NCBI GenBank assembly: GCA_934045905.1
Contig: OW203768.1
Span: 20,846,770-20,910,769, forward strand
DNA: 64,000 nucleotides
Direction of reading: 5' to 3'
Origin: Leuctra nigra
Taxonomy: Eukaryota > Arthropoda > Insecta > Plecoptera > Leuctridae
The number at the start of each line of letters is the position of its first letter. Position 1 is the stretch's first letter. Both the position numbers and the translations under genes were made by a program. The notes below the pieces were generated by a model that saw only the letters and a program-made list of their open reading frames with translations, did not search any database and was not told where the DNA came from. This document shows positions 10,556 to 21,665 of the stretch, piece after piece.

Positions 10556-11215
10556 CATTTTCTTGATCGATTCAATACGGCAACGTGTATTATTTGATGC
10601 TTGTTTGAACTCAAGCAAGAGATCAAGCTATCTTTGAAATTCTAGGCGCATAAAAATGTATCTTGTATTTTAAATCTTCAAAAAAGATACAAAATACTTT
10701 AGAAATGGGTATTTAAAATACAAGATACAGATACATTTGGCTCATGTATTTAAAATACTAGATACAAGATACAAATGTATCTAAGATACGTATCTTAAGA
10801 TACAAGTATCTAGATACTGCCCATGTCTGATATCTATCGATACAAATATAGACTCAATACCTATTAAAAAATATGTAAATGCTCCGATCAAGTTGAAATG
10901 CAATAAGGACTTGAGCTTTTTCCAGGGGTTGGAGAAACGTGTTCTCAAATACATTGATCATTGATTCTATGCGTTAGCAATATGCAAAAAATTGGTGTGA
11001 TCTTGATGGTGATATTTTCGTACAAACTATGTTTAAAGTAATTCGTTGCATTTTAAATCGCTATTATTTTTAAATTTGGCGCTTTACATGTTTTGAAAAA
11101 TAGAAAGTAACTTAATCAATGTCATGTGAATCATTCTTTACAATCAAAATCGGCTCAATCAACTCTCACAGATCATATTCGCATCCAATACAAAAGCTCG
11201 CTTATTCTTTCTTAC

Positions 11216-12095
11216 TCTGTGAAGTTGGTGAAGCACACATGCTTGATGTACACAGCTGGAGGCTCGAAGCTGTTGACGTGCTCCGCCAGTCCTATCTGGT
11301 CTGGAGGAGCCAGCCGGATGACCTTCTGGATGTACTTACTCTGTGAAGTTGGTGAAGCACACATGCTTGATGTACACTGCTGGAGGCTCGAAGCTGTTGA
11401 CGTGCTCCGCCAGTCCTATCTGGTCTGGAGGAGCCAGCCGGATGACCTTCTGGATGTACTTACTCTGTGAAGTTGGTGAAGCACACATGCTTGATGTACA
11501 CTGCTGGAGGCTTGAAGCTGTTGACGTGCTCCGCCAGTCCTATCTGGTCTGGAGGAGCCAGCCGGATGACCTTCTGGATGTACTTACTCTGTGAAGTTGG
11601 TGAAGCACACATGCTTGATGTACACTGCTGGAGGCTCGAAGCTGTTGACGTGCTCCGCCAGTCCTATCTGGTCTGGAGGAGCCAGCCGGATGACCTTCTG
11701 GATGTACTTACTCTGTGAAGTTGGTGAAGCACACATGCTTGATGTACACTGCTGGAGGCTCGAAGCTGTTGACGTGCTCCGCCAGTCCTATCTGGTCTGG
11801 AGGAGCCAGCCGGATGACCTTCTGGATGTACTTACTCTGTGAAGTTGGTGAAGCACACATGCTTGATGTACACTGCTGGAGGCTCGAAGCTGTTGACGTG
11901 CTCCGCCAGTCCTATCTGGTCTGGAGGTGCCAGCCGGATGGTCTCCACCTTCTGGATGTACTTACTCTGTGAAGTTGGTGAAGCACACATGCTTGATGTA
12001 CACAGCTGGAGGCTCGAAGCTGTTGGTGTGCTCCGCCAGTCCTATCTGGTCTGCAGGAGCCAGCCGGATGGTCTCCACCTTCTGGATGTACTTAC
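11216..12095 (-). repeat. Array of seven truncated exon copies with donors (124/130-bp unit)
   Basis: Exon-end copies terminate at 11966, 11836, 11712, 11588, 11464, 11340 and 11216, downstream of the intact donor at 12096. The first two steps are 130 bp and the rest 124 bp. The 124-bp type lacks six bases inside the VETIR segment. Each unit is the 3' part of the exon (from ACATCCAGAAGG) plus the donor gtaagt. The outermost donor (11216) reads gtaagaaagaataag, probably the original intron start, while internal ones read gtaagtacatccag. If a later donor is used, translation stops at TAA right after FTNFTE. The plus-strand 83-residue frames over this region are shadows of the repeat. Confidence 0.92.
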
Positions 12096-12373
12096 TCTGT
12101 GAAGTTGGTGAAGCACACATGCTTGATGTACACAGCTGGAGGCTCGAAGCTGTTGACGTGCTCCGCCAGTCCTATCTGGTCTGGAGGAGCCAGCCGGATG
12201 GTCTCCACCTTCTGGATGTGGTCGCGATGGAAGCCGAACTGGTTGCGGATGGAGAGGCGACGCAAAAGCTCCATGAACGTCTGACTGCCGACCTTGGGCA
12301 CGCGGTTGAAGAAGACGATCTGGACCCCGGCTTTGGCGGTGTTGTTTAGGTTCTGAGCGTCCAGAGAGTCCAT
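12096..12373 (-). CDS. pip: Pipe-like 2-O-sulfotransferase, PAPS-binding exon (intact copy)
   Basis: This 278-bp exon has acceptor cgatgtttccag followed by ATGGAC, and donor ACAGA followed by GTAAGT. It holds 92 codons plus two bases. The key segment is VFFNRVPKVGSQTF, about 20 residues in. The Lys of RVPK lies in the 5'-phosphosulfate loop that contacts PAPS in this family. Near the end, YIKHVCFTNFTE lines up with the GHVSF segment of heparan sulfate 2-O-sulfotransferase, so its His is the likely catalytic base. NNT and NFT are glycosylation sequons. The RVPKVGSQT form points to pipe, which sulfates glycans or glycoproteins in the fly secretory pathway. The initial ATG is an internal Met codon, because the phase joins cleanly to the exon at 14133-14191. 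Confidence 0.93.
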
Positions 12374-13746
12374 CTGGAAACATCGGAACATTAGCACCAG
12401 ATATCCGTACAGAAAGACTCCATTTGTGGAGATAATTTGTTTTAGAATTTTAAAGTTTTCAAGTCAATTTTAAGTAAAAAAATATCACTAATCCGGTTTA
12501 CCATGATCTGACAACTTAAAAGCTGAATTAAACCTTTAACCTGTAACTTTTATCTTTACCACGAGAGAAAAAGATTAATACCTACCTAATTAGTATAAAT
12601 CACTTTATTATGGTACCTATTTATGTTTTCTACAGCTTGTCAAAAGCTCATCCAATGGTTTTCCTGACTCTGAAGTAAGGCATTGACAATGAAAAAAGAT
12701 GAAACCTTTCGTCTTTACTATGAGAGAATCCACACAAAATGTTTCATTTTTCGGTATGTTTATGGGACTAAATTTCTGTATAGGTAGCTGTCAAATGTAG
12801 TCTTAATAGGCAAAGGAACTCGATCAATGCCAAAGCTTATTTTAAACGAAGACGCTAACGTTTCCCATGAAATTTAATCTTTTTATGTGGATTCAGTTCC
12901 CATGTCCTGGTATAGTCAAAGAAATTAGATGGTTACACTCTATCTCTCTCTGCTCCATATAAAAACATGTTTATGTTATGGGTCAGAAAGAGGCAGAGTT
13001 TGAACCATCTTATTTTCCTGACTGTACAAATCAAAGTGGGTATAGCAGATAATAGGGGAGCTATCCTGAGCTATATTTTGTAAGCGGGTCCCTTTCCTTT
13101 CCCTTAAAGTTTTTCTTTGAAGTAAAGTGAAAATGAGAATAACTTGTTACCGAATCAGTACCACCTTTATGGTACCCAGACAAATTGCGGAAGAATTTAA
13201 TTTTACTTTAGGTATCATGAATTTGAACAAGATAATTAATTTGCTTTGATTTCTAGATTATCATTTTAATGTAGACCTTTCACTATCCAAAGCATGGGTA
13301 AAATGCTTTCTATAATATCATTCTAGTAATTACAACGTAATTACAGTATAATTACAATAGCTTTATTTTGGTTTATAAATACCTACTCTGATTTTTATAC
13401 CTAGTAACGAAAATGTTTCTCAAATAGCTGAGAAACCGATTACTTTATTCTTTGTTCTGACACTATATTTTAGTACTATACCAAAAAGTAAACAACTAAA
13501 TCGGATTATACCGATAATCGAATTGGTATTTACAAAATTACAATACACTTAAACAGGAAAATATATCGAAATTAGATATGTAACAGAAGTTTTAATTAAT
13601 AACACTTATGTGGACAATCTTATTTTGAAAAGCTATAATTTTCTTTGAAGCCATCAATTACTTCCAATACATTCGCAAAGAATGACTGAAGCTGGAAGAG
13701 CAATAGGGAGTAAGATGCGAATGCAGATCTGACTGACGTGTGACTC
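12374..13746 (-). other. Intron sequence, nothing recognised
   Basis: AT-rich sequence lies between the PAPS-binding exon and the small hAT element. I see no transposon ends, SINE boxes or coding similarity. Confidence 0.5.
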
Positions 13747-13754
13747 GAGACTGT

Positions 13755-14063
13755 CAGGCGCGTAGGAACTAAATTTGCAAGGGGGGGGGAATAATATTGT
13801 AAAAGAACTTGAGCTGGAAATACTAGTGCCTACGAAGACAATGGGGGGTCTGGGGGGAGGGCCTCCAGAAAAATGCGGGTCCGGGGCGCATAGCCCCGGA
13901 TTTTTTTTTTGAATTTCAGACATCAATTTGGTGCATTTCTACGCGATTTTTTAAGCAAATTTTTTTCTTGACACATAAATTTATAAGAACATAGGGAGGG
14001 GAATTAAATCAGAGGGGGGGGGGGGGGAATGGGGGGAAAATCCCCCCTCTTCCTACGCTCCTG
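13755..14063. mobile_element. Short hAT-type MITE with 8-bp target duplication (309 bp)
   Basis: The left end CAGGCGCGTAGGAAC starts at 13755 and the right end TCCTACGCTCCTG finishes at 14063, giving imperfect inverted repeats. A perfect 8-bp duplication GAGACTGT flanks it (13747-13754 and 14064-14071). The interior is rich in G runs and includes tccggggcgcatagccccgg. Related but right-truncated copies are at 21412 and inside the element at 59442. It lies only 70 bases from the donor of the 14133-14191 exon. Confidence 0.85.
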
Positions 14064-14132
14064 GAGACTGTCCCCACGGAAATGCCAGGATGTCGTCGCT
14101 TCATTGCAATAACCAGAAGCAAGTCGTCTTAC

Positions 14133-14191
14133 CTCGCCACTCTCCGTCAGCATGCGCACCATCGCGTTCATGGCGGCGTCCCCGCTGTGAC
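14133..14191 (-). CDS. pip: Pipe-like 2-O-sulfotransferase, small stem exon
   Basis: This 59-bp exon has acceptor cttgtgcgcag followed by GTCACAGC, and donor GGCGAG followed by GTAAGAC. G from the upstream exon plus GT makes Gly, and 19 codons follow (HSGDAAMNAMVRMLTESGE). The exon ends in phase 0 and joins MDSLDAQ in the next one. The sequence is not conserved enough to recognise by itself. The evidence is the pair of consensus splice sites, the exact phase at both ends and the GC-rich composition. Its place in the protein is the lumenal stem between the membrane anchor and the catalytic domain. Confidence 0.82.
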
Positions 14192-15889
14192 CTGCGCACA
14201 AGAAACAAACGCAAATGTTACAAACAACTCAGCAGTACATCATTCAGGACATCATTTCATTTTCTTATATCAAAATGGGTTGTTCTTGATAATTATTTCA
14301 AATGCGATGAACTTTTTAGCGTGTTTTTTACAATGCCTATGGGTAGCACGTCTACACTCTCTAACAGCTAAGATTTTTTGTTCGTAATTTGATTTCAGGA
14401 TGATTGGTAGGTGATCATGATGATGATAATGATTTTAATAATTTGATAATTTTTAAAGATTTGTAATAATTTGGCTCCTGGTTTCTTTCCTTAAATGGAT
14501 GGAACGTCGTAGACACTATTTTACAAAATAAAAGTCAAACCAAAATAGCTCACAGCAACAGTTCAGACTGAAGCAAACCACGAAATATTATGTCATTCAT
14601 GAAGGCCTGAAGCCGGAATAAGGAAATATTCTGAGTGAATTAATGTATTGCATACATTTTCGAGCTCTAATAAAAATCCGATTTTTATTCAAACCTTTCT
14701 TGAATATATTTAAAGTTCAAAACTTGCACCTTCTACTAATTAAAACATACACATGTCGCCGGTTGTATACGGATGAGGAAAGTCATTATGTAAATGCTGA
14801 ATGACATCTGCTGCCAGTCTGACTCGTATTGGAATAACTCAAGAGACAATTGAATATGTATGACTTCCAGTAGCCAGGACGATGATACTAAGTAGTAGGA
14901 AGAGTGCATTATCCTTGGCTCCAGGAGATGATACTAATGATGAGTGCAGAACATAGAGTCATGTTCTAAGTACCTATTCAATTCTTACTTCATTTCTCAT
15001 TTGTTAGTTAATGCGTGTACTTATTGCCGTTCTAATGGAGCAAACAGAAATAAAGTATAGAACTAAAGGCATGCACTGACAACTCTCTTGTTCTTCAACG
15101 TATTTGACTTTTCATCTAATTTTACTTCAACGTTTTTGTGTTTGATCCTCTATATTATTACCAAGAGATGTAATAATAATTTTCCTGATGTATTCTTGTT
15201 GTATATGTTTGACACCCTGTTACAATACTATCGGAATATTTAGTTACAATATTGCAGCGCGCCATATAATATGTTTCTGTCAACTTTTCGGACATAAAAA
15301 TGTAAATTTAAATCGAGTGTAGGTCCAATGATGGTTGTCATTTGCCAGCGGTAATGTTCTAATCAATGTGGTAACCTAGTTGTGGTCATTCATTGCTAGT
15401 CGACCCTTCCGAAGAGGCACATATCCATTCCAAACTCAGATCTGACGTTGACAAATCTCATCTAAACTTTGGATTAAACTAACGGTTTCATCATTTTGAA
15501 GTATGATTGGATGTAGGACTGCAAATTTAGTGCATTATTTAGTTATTCGACTTAATTTATAGTAAACGGCTCAACTACACGTAAATGTATTACCAATTAC
15601 CGGAATAATACGAGTAAATATGTAAATAAATAATAAATAAATAAATTTATTTAGACAATGAACTAATTTTTATTTGTGGTTTTGACTAGAACCACAAGTA
15701 TATCATATCTCTACTCGCTGTTTTAGAATCCTTCACGCAGTAAGTCACAAACCAGTAACCACGTGACCCAAGAGTGCGCCATTAACCACATGAAAATAAA
15801 CACAAGTCGCAGCGGTTTCTCTCGTTTAATTATCATATTCCTAGTCTCACACTTGTCGGATATTCCATCAACAAACAGAAGCGTCCGAA

Positions 15890-16045
15890 CAATGCGTGCG
15901 CAATCCCGTTGTGTTGATCGTCTCTGCGCGTGCGCGACGGCCGCCATGTTTGTCGCGATGCTTGTAGGGAAGAACCGTTGCGTGGGAAGCGAGCGTTGTC
16001 GCGGGCGGCGGAACGGAAGAGCTCTTGATAGCCGTGACATTACGC
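15890..16045. promoter_or_regulatory. CpG-rich patch, possible internal promoter
   Basis: A GC-rich island sits in otherwise AT-rich intron. It includes ctgcgcgtgcgcgacgg, similar to an NRF-1 site, and gtgcgcaatc. On the minus strand it has acatggcggc, which resembles a YY1 site and a start context. Open frames exist on both strands (plus 15763-16128, minus 15723-16052) but neither is recognisable. It may be an alternative promoter or first exon of the host gene, or an unrelated promoter. This is inference from composition only. Confidence 0.3.
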
Positions 16046-17137
16046 ATGACATTCAGGAAGTTTCAGGACTTTGTTTTTGTTCTCGGTGTGAATGTGGCGA
16101 CAATTTAATTGTCTACGAATTGAAATGACGACACCGTGAAAATGAACTGTACATTTACTTCAAATGCATGGGAAACTATACACTTTTAGTCTTACTTTCT
16201 AAGTAGTAAAAATTATATTAAAAAACAGACAGTTTTGAAAAAGAGCCGATTCACTTACGCGCTTCATTCAAAATTCAAAAAATTTATCACTGACCAAGAA
16301 ACTGATCAAGAAAAAATCCAAGTCAGTTATTCAATTTGACAACATTTGGCTGAGTACGATTCGAGAGCAATTGTTGAGAAGACGGAAAGGAATGAAGGAT
16401 GTAATGTTTTTAAGTTTTTTGTTTATTTTTTTTCAGATATATCTGCGCCACTATATAACGGTATTTTACAAACTACTTTCATTGAAAATTATCTGTTTGC
16501 AAGAATAAATGCGTATTTGTGTGGCGGCGGAATAGTACACATTTACCCTAAATTTGTCTTTTTTGCCTTTCAATTTTTCTATGTTTTGTCAGAAATCTAA
16601 TTGTTTGATAATTCTCCTGATGAAGGCTACAGATAGTAGCTGAACTGTTGAGATTGTAATTGAACATATAAAGGACACGCTTGCTCCCTTATCCTATGTC
16701 TCCACCCCGGCCCGTTAATCACAAGCAATTTCTAAATAAAATCTCATATAAATTTATTGCATATTTTCTATTTTCTAGAATAGAAAGACACATTATAGTT
16801 TAGGTTTGTAATGAACAAAGATTACCTACTTTGAATTGTGTACTGTGTGGAAATGAAGTAGTTAATAAAAAATACGTGCACCATATTTATTCAATTTCAA
16901 AATCATCATACAATTTTAAATATTTCAATTTTCTGGAAGTGTAAAAACAGTTTTGACATTTGTAAGTGTGGTAATAGACAATATTGTTACCATAAATTGT
17001 CATAAATAGAGTTATGGTGAAGTATATTATGTAATCAAAATGACTGGTGTCGTAATTGCAAATGGGATCGGACAAATGGCATTACTTTTTTTAGCTCACC
17101 TCAAGAATCATTGATGTAGACTAGTATTCTCTTTGTA

Positions 17138-17333
17138 CACTCGACAATTAATACAGTATTTAAACGAAACGGATTGGCTGCTGGTCAGATTCCTTGACAT
17201 TCAATCCTTGTTAACATCAATGAAATCAGAGCTCGCCTAATGGAGGTAGCTGACGAGTTAGCATAAACTTCATCGGATGATGCCATCACATTCTTTTTCA
17301 GCCAATCCATTTCTTTCAAATACAGTTTTATCA
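17138..17333. mobile_element. Degenerate copy of the CACTCAAACC MITE family
   Basis: It shares ggattggctgctggt, ttccttgaca, tcaatccttgtt, gagctcgcctaat and ggatgatgccatca with the copies at 35055, 55575 and 60121. Its termini are decayed. It is directly followed by the GGAACC-rich hAT element. Confidence 0.65.
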
Positions 17334-17341
17334 TTTGTTGA

Positions 17342-18041
17342 CAGGGAACCGGAACCGGAACCTAGAACCGGTATGTACCTTTATAATTTCGGAACCAGAA
17401 CCGGAACCGGAACCGTTATACTTTTTTCCAAAGAACCGGAACCGGAACCCGAACCTTTATAATCAATTAGGTTCTTAAAGGTTCTTAAAGGTTCTTTAAG
17501 GTTCCTTCTTTTAATAAAAAATCATGTATATCACTTGGATATAATATCACAAAGTTGTATAAAGTTTATTTTTTGATAAAATTTCCAATGTGTATTTTTT
17601 GTAGAAATTTTTAATTCTTGATAAGAAATAATGATTCTTCATATGCAAACGCTGCTCGAGTTTTCAATTTTTGAATCTGACTACTGCGATGAGAACTGCA
17701 TTGCCGACAATTTGAATATGATAGCTCAGGAAAAATGAATGTTTACGTTGTCTTATGGAGAAAATTGCAGCCACTATAGTCTCCTCTGAATTTTACTCTG
17801 CGCACCAACATGTGAATTTTATACATACACTGCCTACACCAGTGCTTGCATTCATAGGACAAAATCCAAATCAAATAATTCCATTAAATTTGACATGTAA
17901 TCCTGAAGTTTTATAATATATAGTTAACCGGAACCGGAACCCGGAACCTTTATGCAGGAACCGGAACCGAACCGTTAAGAATATTTGTTTTAGAACCGGA
18001 ACCGGAACCCAAACCATTATTCATAAAGGTTCGGGTCCCTG
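17342..18041. mobile_element. hAT-type element with GGAACC-repeat ends (700 bp)
   Basis: The left end CAGGGAACCGGAACC starts at 17342 and the right end GGTTCGGGTCCCTG finishes at 18041. Both are flanked by a perfect 8-bp duplication, TTTGTTGA (17334-17341 and 18042-18049). The ends are built of tandem GGAACC and AAGGTTC hexamers, in opposite orientation at the two ends. The central 400 bp is AT-rich with no coding frame. The subterminal hexamer arrays look like transposase-binding repeats. Confidence 0.88.
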
Positions 18042-18049
18042 TTTGTTGA

Positions 18050-19273
18050 TATGCATTCTCTGTCTTAGATAAGAAATATACATAAAAATATGGACTAAAA
18101 ATATAAATTTTCAACACTACAATGCTCATTCTGAAACTAGTATCAAAAACAAGGGTAATTACATTCGCTACATAAAAGAGCAATTATTGCGACCATGATA
18201 GGGATCTATGAGAGCTGAAGACACTCCCAAGTTCAGCGAAAACGTGACTAATTACCGAGAAACACAGCCGACTTCGTGAACTCCGAATCATCATAACTTC
18301 TTCTCTTGACTTGATGTCGCAAATACGTGATTTATTTGACGTCAAGTCACTTAGAAACCACGCGAAACTGGTTCACTTACAATTACATCGAAATACTCTT
18401 TCAAATAACATCTGTGGCTAAAACGGGTAATACAAGCTCGATTTCAGGTACTATTGTGGACCTTATTTAGTATTGATCCAAAGAGCACTTTACTAGTATT
18501 TTCTTCTCAGCTCGCAGTTGTCAGTTTTGTGCTGCTAATTTGTGTGGCTTAAACTATATTTTTTTTACGATTCGATTGGAAAAGTGTGTGGAAGATTATG
18601 AATCACATGGAAAATACTGAATTTTTGGTCAACTTCAAACCGCAATCTCTCAATCATTTTTATATCGAAAATGTATCAACCTCAATAACAAAATGTACGC
18701 TACGTGACACTTTTAGAAAGGTCAAATGTTGGGTGCTGATGTTGAAGAATAAATACGATGAAACCTGCTCGTAGCATAATGGCACAGAGGACATAACATT
18801 GCATATTGAATGTATGTACAACTTGACAGCTAGATTAATACAGGTGGCTATGAATGTCACTCATTATTTTTAACAATAAGGCAATGTCCTTATTTACTAC
18901 TTTAGTAAGTCATTAATAGCGATATTTATATCCAGTTTTTCAACCCTCTGCTAAATGTAACCCTTAAAAGTTTAAATAGTAAGTTAATTTGCTGGTATAG
19001 GTATAGAGGTAAAAATTCTACTTCCTTTTTGGAATGAGCTAGGAAGCAGATTTTTGAATCATGAGAATATAGGGCTATCAAGTATTGTGCTAGTTTTGAA
19101 AATTTCCCAAAATAAGATAGGTAAGGTATCGTGTTATTTTTTTTTCTATGATCATGTTGAATGCCAAAACGTAAGAGACGCATACGGGCATACTCGTTAA
19201 AGGGTTAAAACAGTAGATAACTATATATTGCCATGGTAACAACCAATTATATTCTTTGCATGACCGTTTTAAC
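18050..19273. other. Intron sequence, nothing recognised
   Basis: AT-rich sequence without transposon ends or coding similarity that I can see. Short open frames on both strands have no features. Confidence 0.4.
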
Positions 19274-19665
19274 TTAAGAGGGCTTGGTAGTGAGCGTGGC
19301 CTTGACGAGTTTTTTAATCGATTTTTATCAATATCTTTTTCCAGTGTAATTGTTAACAAAATAGGGCTATGGACGTGAATTCAGAACAGTTCAATGAAAA
19401 TAATTTCATAGTTTGGAATAAGCTATTAGTTTTATTGTGTCCAAGAGGTGTTTAGAACCCGAAAATTACTAAATTTTCGGGTTCTAAACACCTGTAGGAC
19501 AAAGTAAATCAAATAAACCATTCCAAGCTATGGAATTATTTTCATTTAACTGTTCTGAATTCACGTCTATAGCCCTATTTTGTTAACAATTACACTGGAA
19601 AAAGATATTGATAAAAATCGATTTAAAAACTCTTCAAAGTCAAACTCACTACCAAGCCGTCTTAA
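19274..19665. mobile_element. TTAA-flanked foldback element, copy B (palindrome)
   Basis: TTAA occurs at 19274-19277 and 19662-19665. The interior is a nearly complete palindrome of about 384 bp whose centre is aacccgaaaattac against attttcgggtt. The left arm has the gagcgtggccttgacgag variant and the right arm the mirror of gagtttgactttgaagag. This is the opposite arrangement to copies A and C. Confidence 0.88.
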
Positions 19666-21411
19666 CAACACATTTTAAGAGTTGATTAGGACTATCGCCA
19701 TGGCAACAACCGATGTCATTCCCACTTAGAAAAACCGGACCTTAATATTACCTATATCTATTGTATTAATGATACATTTCAGTGATGCTATTGCAATGTC
19801 AAAAAATTACATGATCGCTTTTAAATGACAATTTATAAATTGGGACATCTTGTTCAATAAAAGGCGTCCAAACTCGAAAGTCCGTTTTTCTATAACGTTG
19901 TTTCTGTATAAACAACCTAATGAAATGTAGGCAAATGAAATGCTTGTCAGATATCTCTCTAAATTTCCCCGTTTGAACTGAGTGCTAGAAAAACATCACG
20001 TACATTAACTTTACTGTTGCATAATGCATGTTGCGATCTTACGATTATTCCACAGATACGTAACAGAATCGTAATGCGTTAAAATAATGTAATTAGTGCA
20101 CTGTTATAATTGTTAGACATGGCTAGGCTAGGTGTTCAAGGCGTAAACACAGTTATGCCAGTAGTTCTTGGGAGAATAGCAACAACTGGGTCTTGCGATG
20201 GGTTCCGTCCCTTTCTTCACGCTAACCATGAAACAAGGATGTTGTAACAGTATTTGACAGAAGTACACCTTTTTATATACTTCCATCCAACTCCAAGTGG
20301 TCTGGCTTGGTTTGACAAAGAATGTTGCCCCGCAAATATCGTTATAGCCTTTGTAAATAGTACCTTTACTTTTTATCTTTTAGAATGTGAAATATTTTTC
20401 TAGGTTATATTTAAAAGTTTCAGAGTTACATACATTTCAGTAAATACTGACGCCAGACAAACATGAGTGGCATTAAAATTGAAATTTTCGATCATGAAGA
20501 AAGTGCATTATACAAAATGTCACGCTAGTCTAACATCTCGTATCGAGTAGGTGTTAAAATTTACAAAAAATATTAAGTTATAACAGTTTTAATTATATTT
20601 TTCTTAGTAAGATTTCATAACTATGCATGCAAACTGGAAAATAGTTTTCGGTTGCGTCAAAAATAATCAATTTAATGTGTTAATTTTGATGAAGTAAATC
20701 AATCTTTTTCTTTGACGACCTAATAAAATATTACCTATAGGTACTTCATCACAGTATATATGTTCAAATAATTGAATATACCAATTAAAATAATTTTTAC
20801 CCCGTGTATACATTTCTTTGAAATACATTGATGTAATAGAAGTTGTAAACTGAACTGTTCGCGTTAAACTCTTCATTAGCGGACATAGTACTTTGTAACT
20901 TCTGACTGAATTCATTGACAAATTCTCTGCTTACTCGTGCGTTGAAATCTCCGTGATTTCCTCTGCTTTGTAGCACCTGACGTTGATACGATCAACTTAC
21001 ACTGCATTGACAGATCTTGAGAAATCATCCGGATGGCTCCGGTGTAGACAAAAAAATCCATGTAGTTTGAATTCCTATTTTACAACAAAAGTTCAGAGTA
21101 TGGAAAATCAAATTTCACGTGAAATTATATAGAAACAAAAGCAACCAATATACTTTCTGATTGGTCAATTAGTAACAACTTGCTGTGGTCCATCGCCTGC
21201 TCTAATTTTGAAATCATTACTTTGGCACACTAACATTACCTCTTTTGTGAAAGAGCAGTAGACAGTGTCCATTCATTCATTTGCCATGTTAATGAACTTG
21301 AAATAGGTAATTATATCATATTTGATAATTAATTCCCTTCATAATAAGTTATTTGACAACTCTCAAACTCTACATGTTCTTTCATTTTCAAGACCAGATT
21401 TCACATATCCC
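19666..21411. other. Intron sequence, nothing recognised
   Basis: I see no repeats with defined ends, RNA genes or coding similarity in this AT-rich stretch. Confidence 0.4.
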
Positions 21412-21665
21412 CAGGCGCGTAGGAACTAAATTTGCAAAAGAACTTAAGCTTAGTGGCTACGAAGACAAAGGGGACCTGGGGAAAGGGCCCCCAGTACAAT
21501 GCGGGTTTGGGGCGCAGCCCCCGGAAAGTTTTTGAATTTCAGGCATGAATTTGTTGCATTTCTACGCAATTTTAACACTTTTCAAGCGTTATCTTGACTT
21601 ATAAGTATATGACCATATAGGGAGGGAATTGAATCAGAGGAGGGGATTTCCCCCCCCCCCCCCCG
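21412..21665. mobile_element. Right-truncated copy of the CAGGCGCGTAGGAAC MITE
   Basis: It starts CAGGCGCGTAGGAAC like the element at 13755 and keeps the ccggggcgcagcccccgg-type interior and the ttgcatttctacgc segment. The expected TCCTACG right end is missing after a C run at about 21651-21664. No target duplication is found. Confidence 0.7.

Larger units (their letters stand above)
8986..10829. mobile_element. Non-autonomous hAT-type element with 8-bp target duplication
   Basis: The terminal inverted repeat CAGACATGGGCA starts at 8986 and is mirrored by TGCCCATGTCTG ending at 10829. Both ends are flanked by a perfect 8-bp duplication, ATATCTAT, at 8978-8985 and 10830-10837. The ends carry dense subterminal repeats of tacaagata and tatttaaaatac. 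The 8-bp duplication and a CAG start are typical of the hAT superfamily. No transposase frame is visible. A TTAA-flanked foldback element (9253-10555) is nested inside. The element sits in the intron between the donor array and the acceptor array. Confidence 0.88.

Noticed and set aside
11119..12349. Overlapping plus-strand frames of 83-140 residues with repeated MLDVHCWRLEAVDVL-like sequence
   Set aside because: They lie antisense to the donor-site array and repeat because the DNA repeats. The minus strand encodes the recognisable sulfotransferase.
4753..12373. Mutually exclusive alternative exons, as known for fly pipe
   Set aside because: The extra copies are truncated. Acceptor copies lack a donor and donor copies lack an acceptor, and all run into stops, so they cannot replace the intact exon.
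15763..16128. A 121-codon plus-strand frame over the CpG-rich patch
   Set aside because: Open frames exist on both strands because of the CpG-rich composition. No domain or homology is recognised, so the patch is listed only as a possible promoter.
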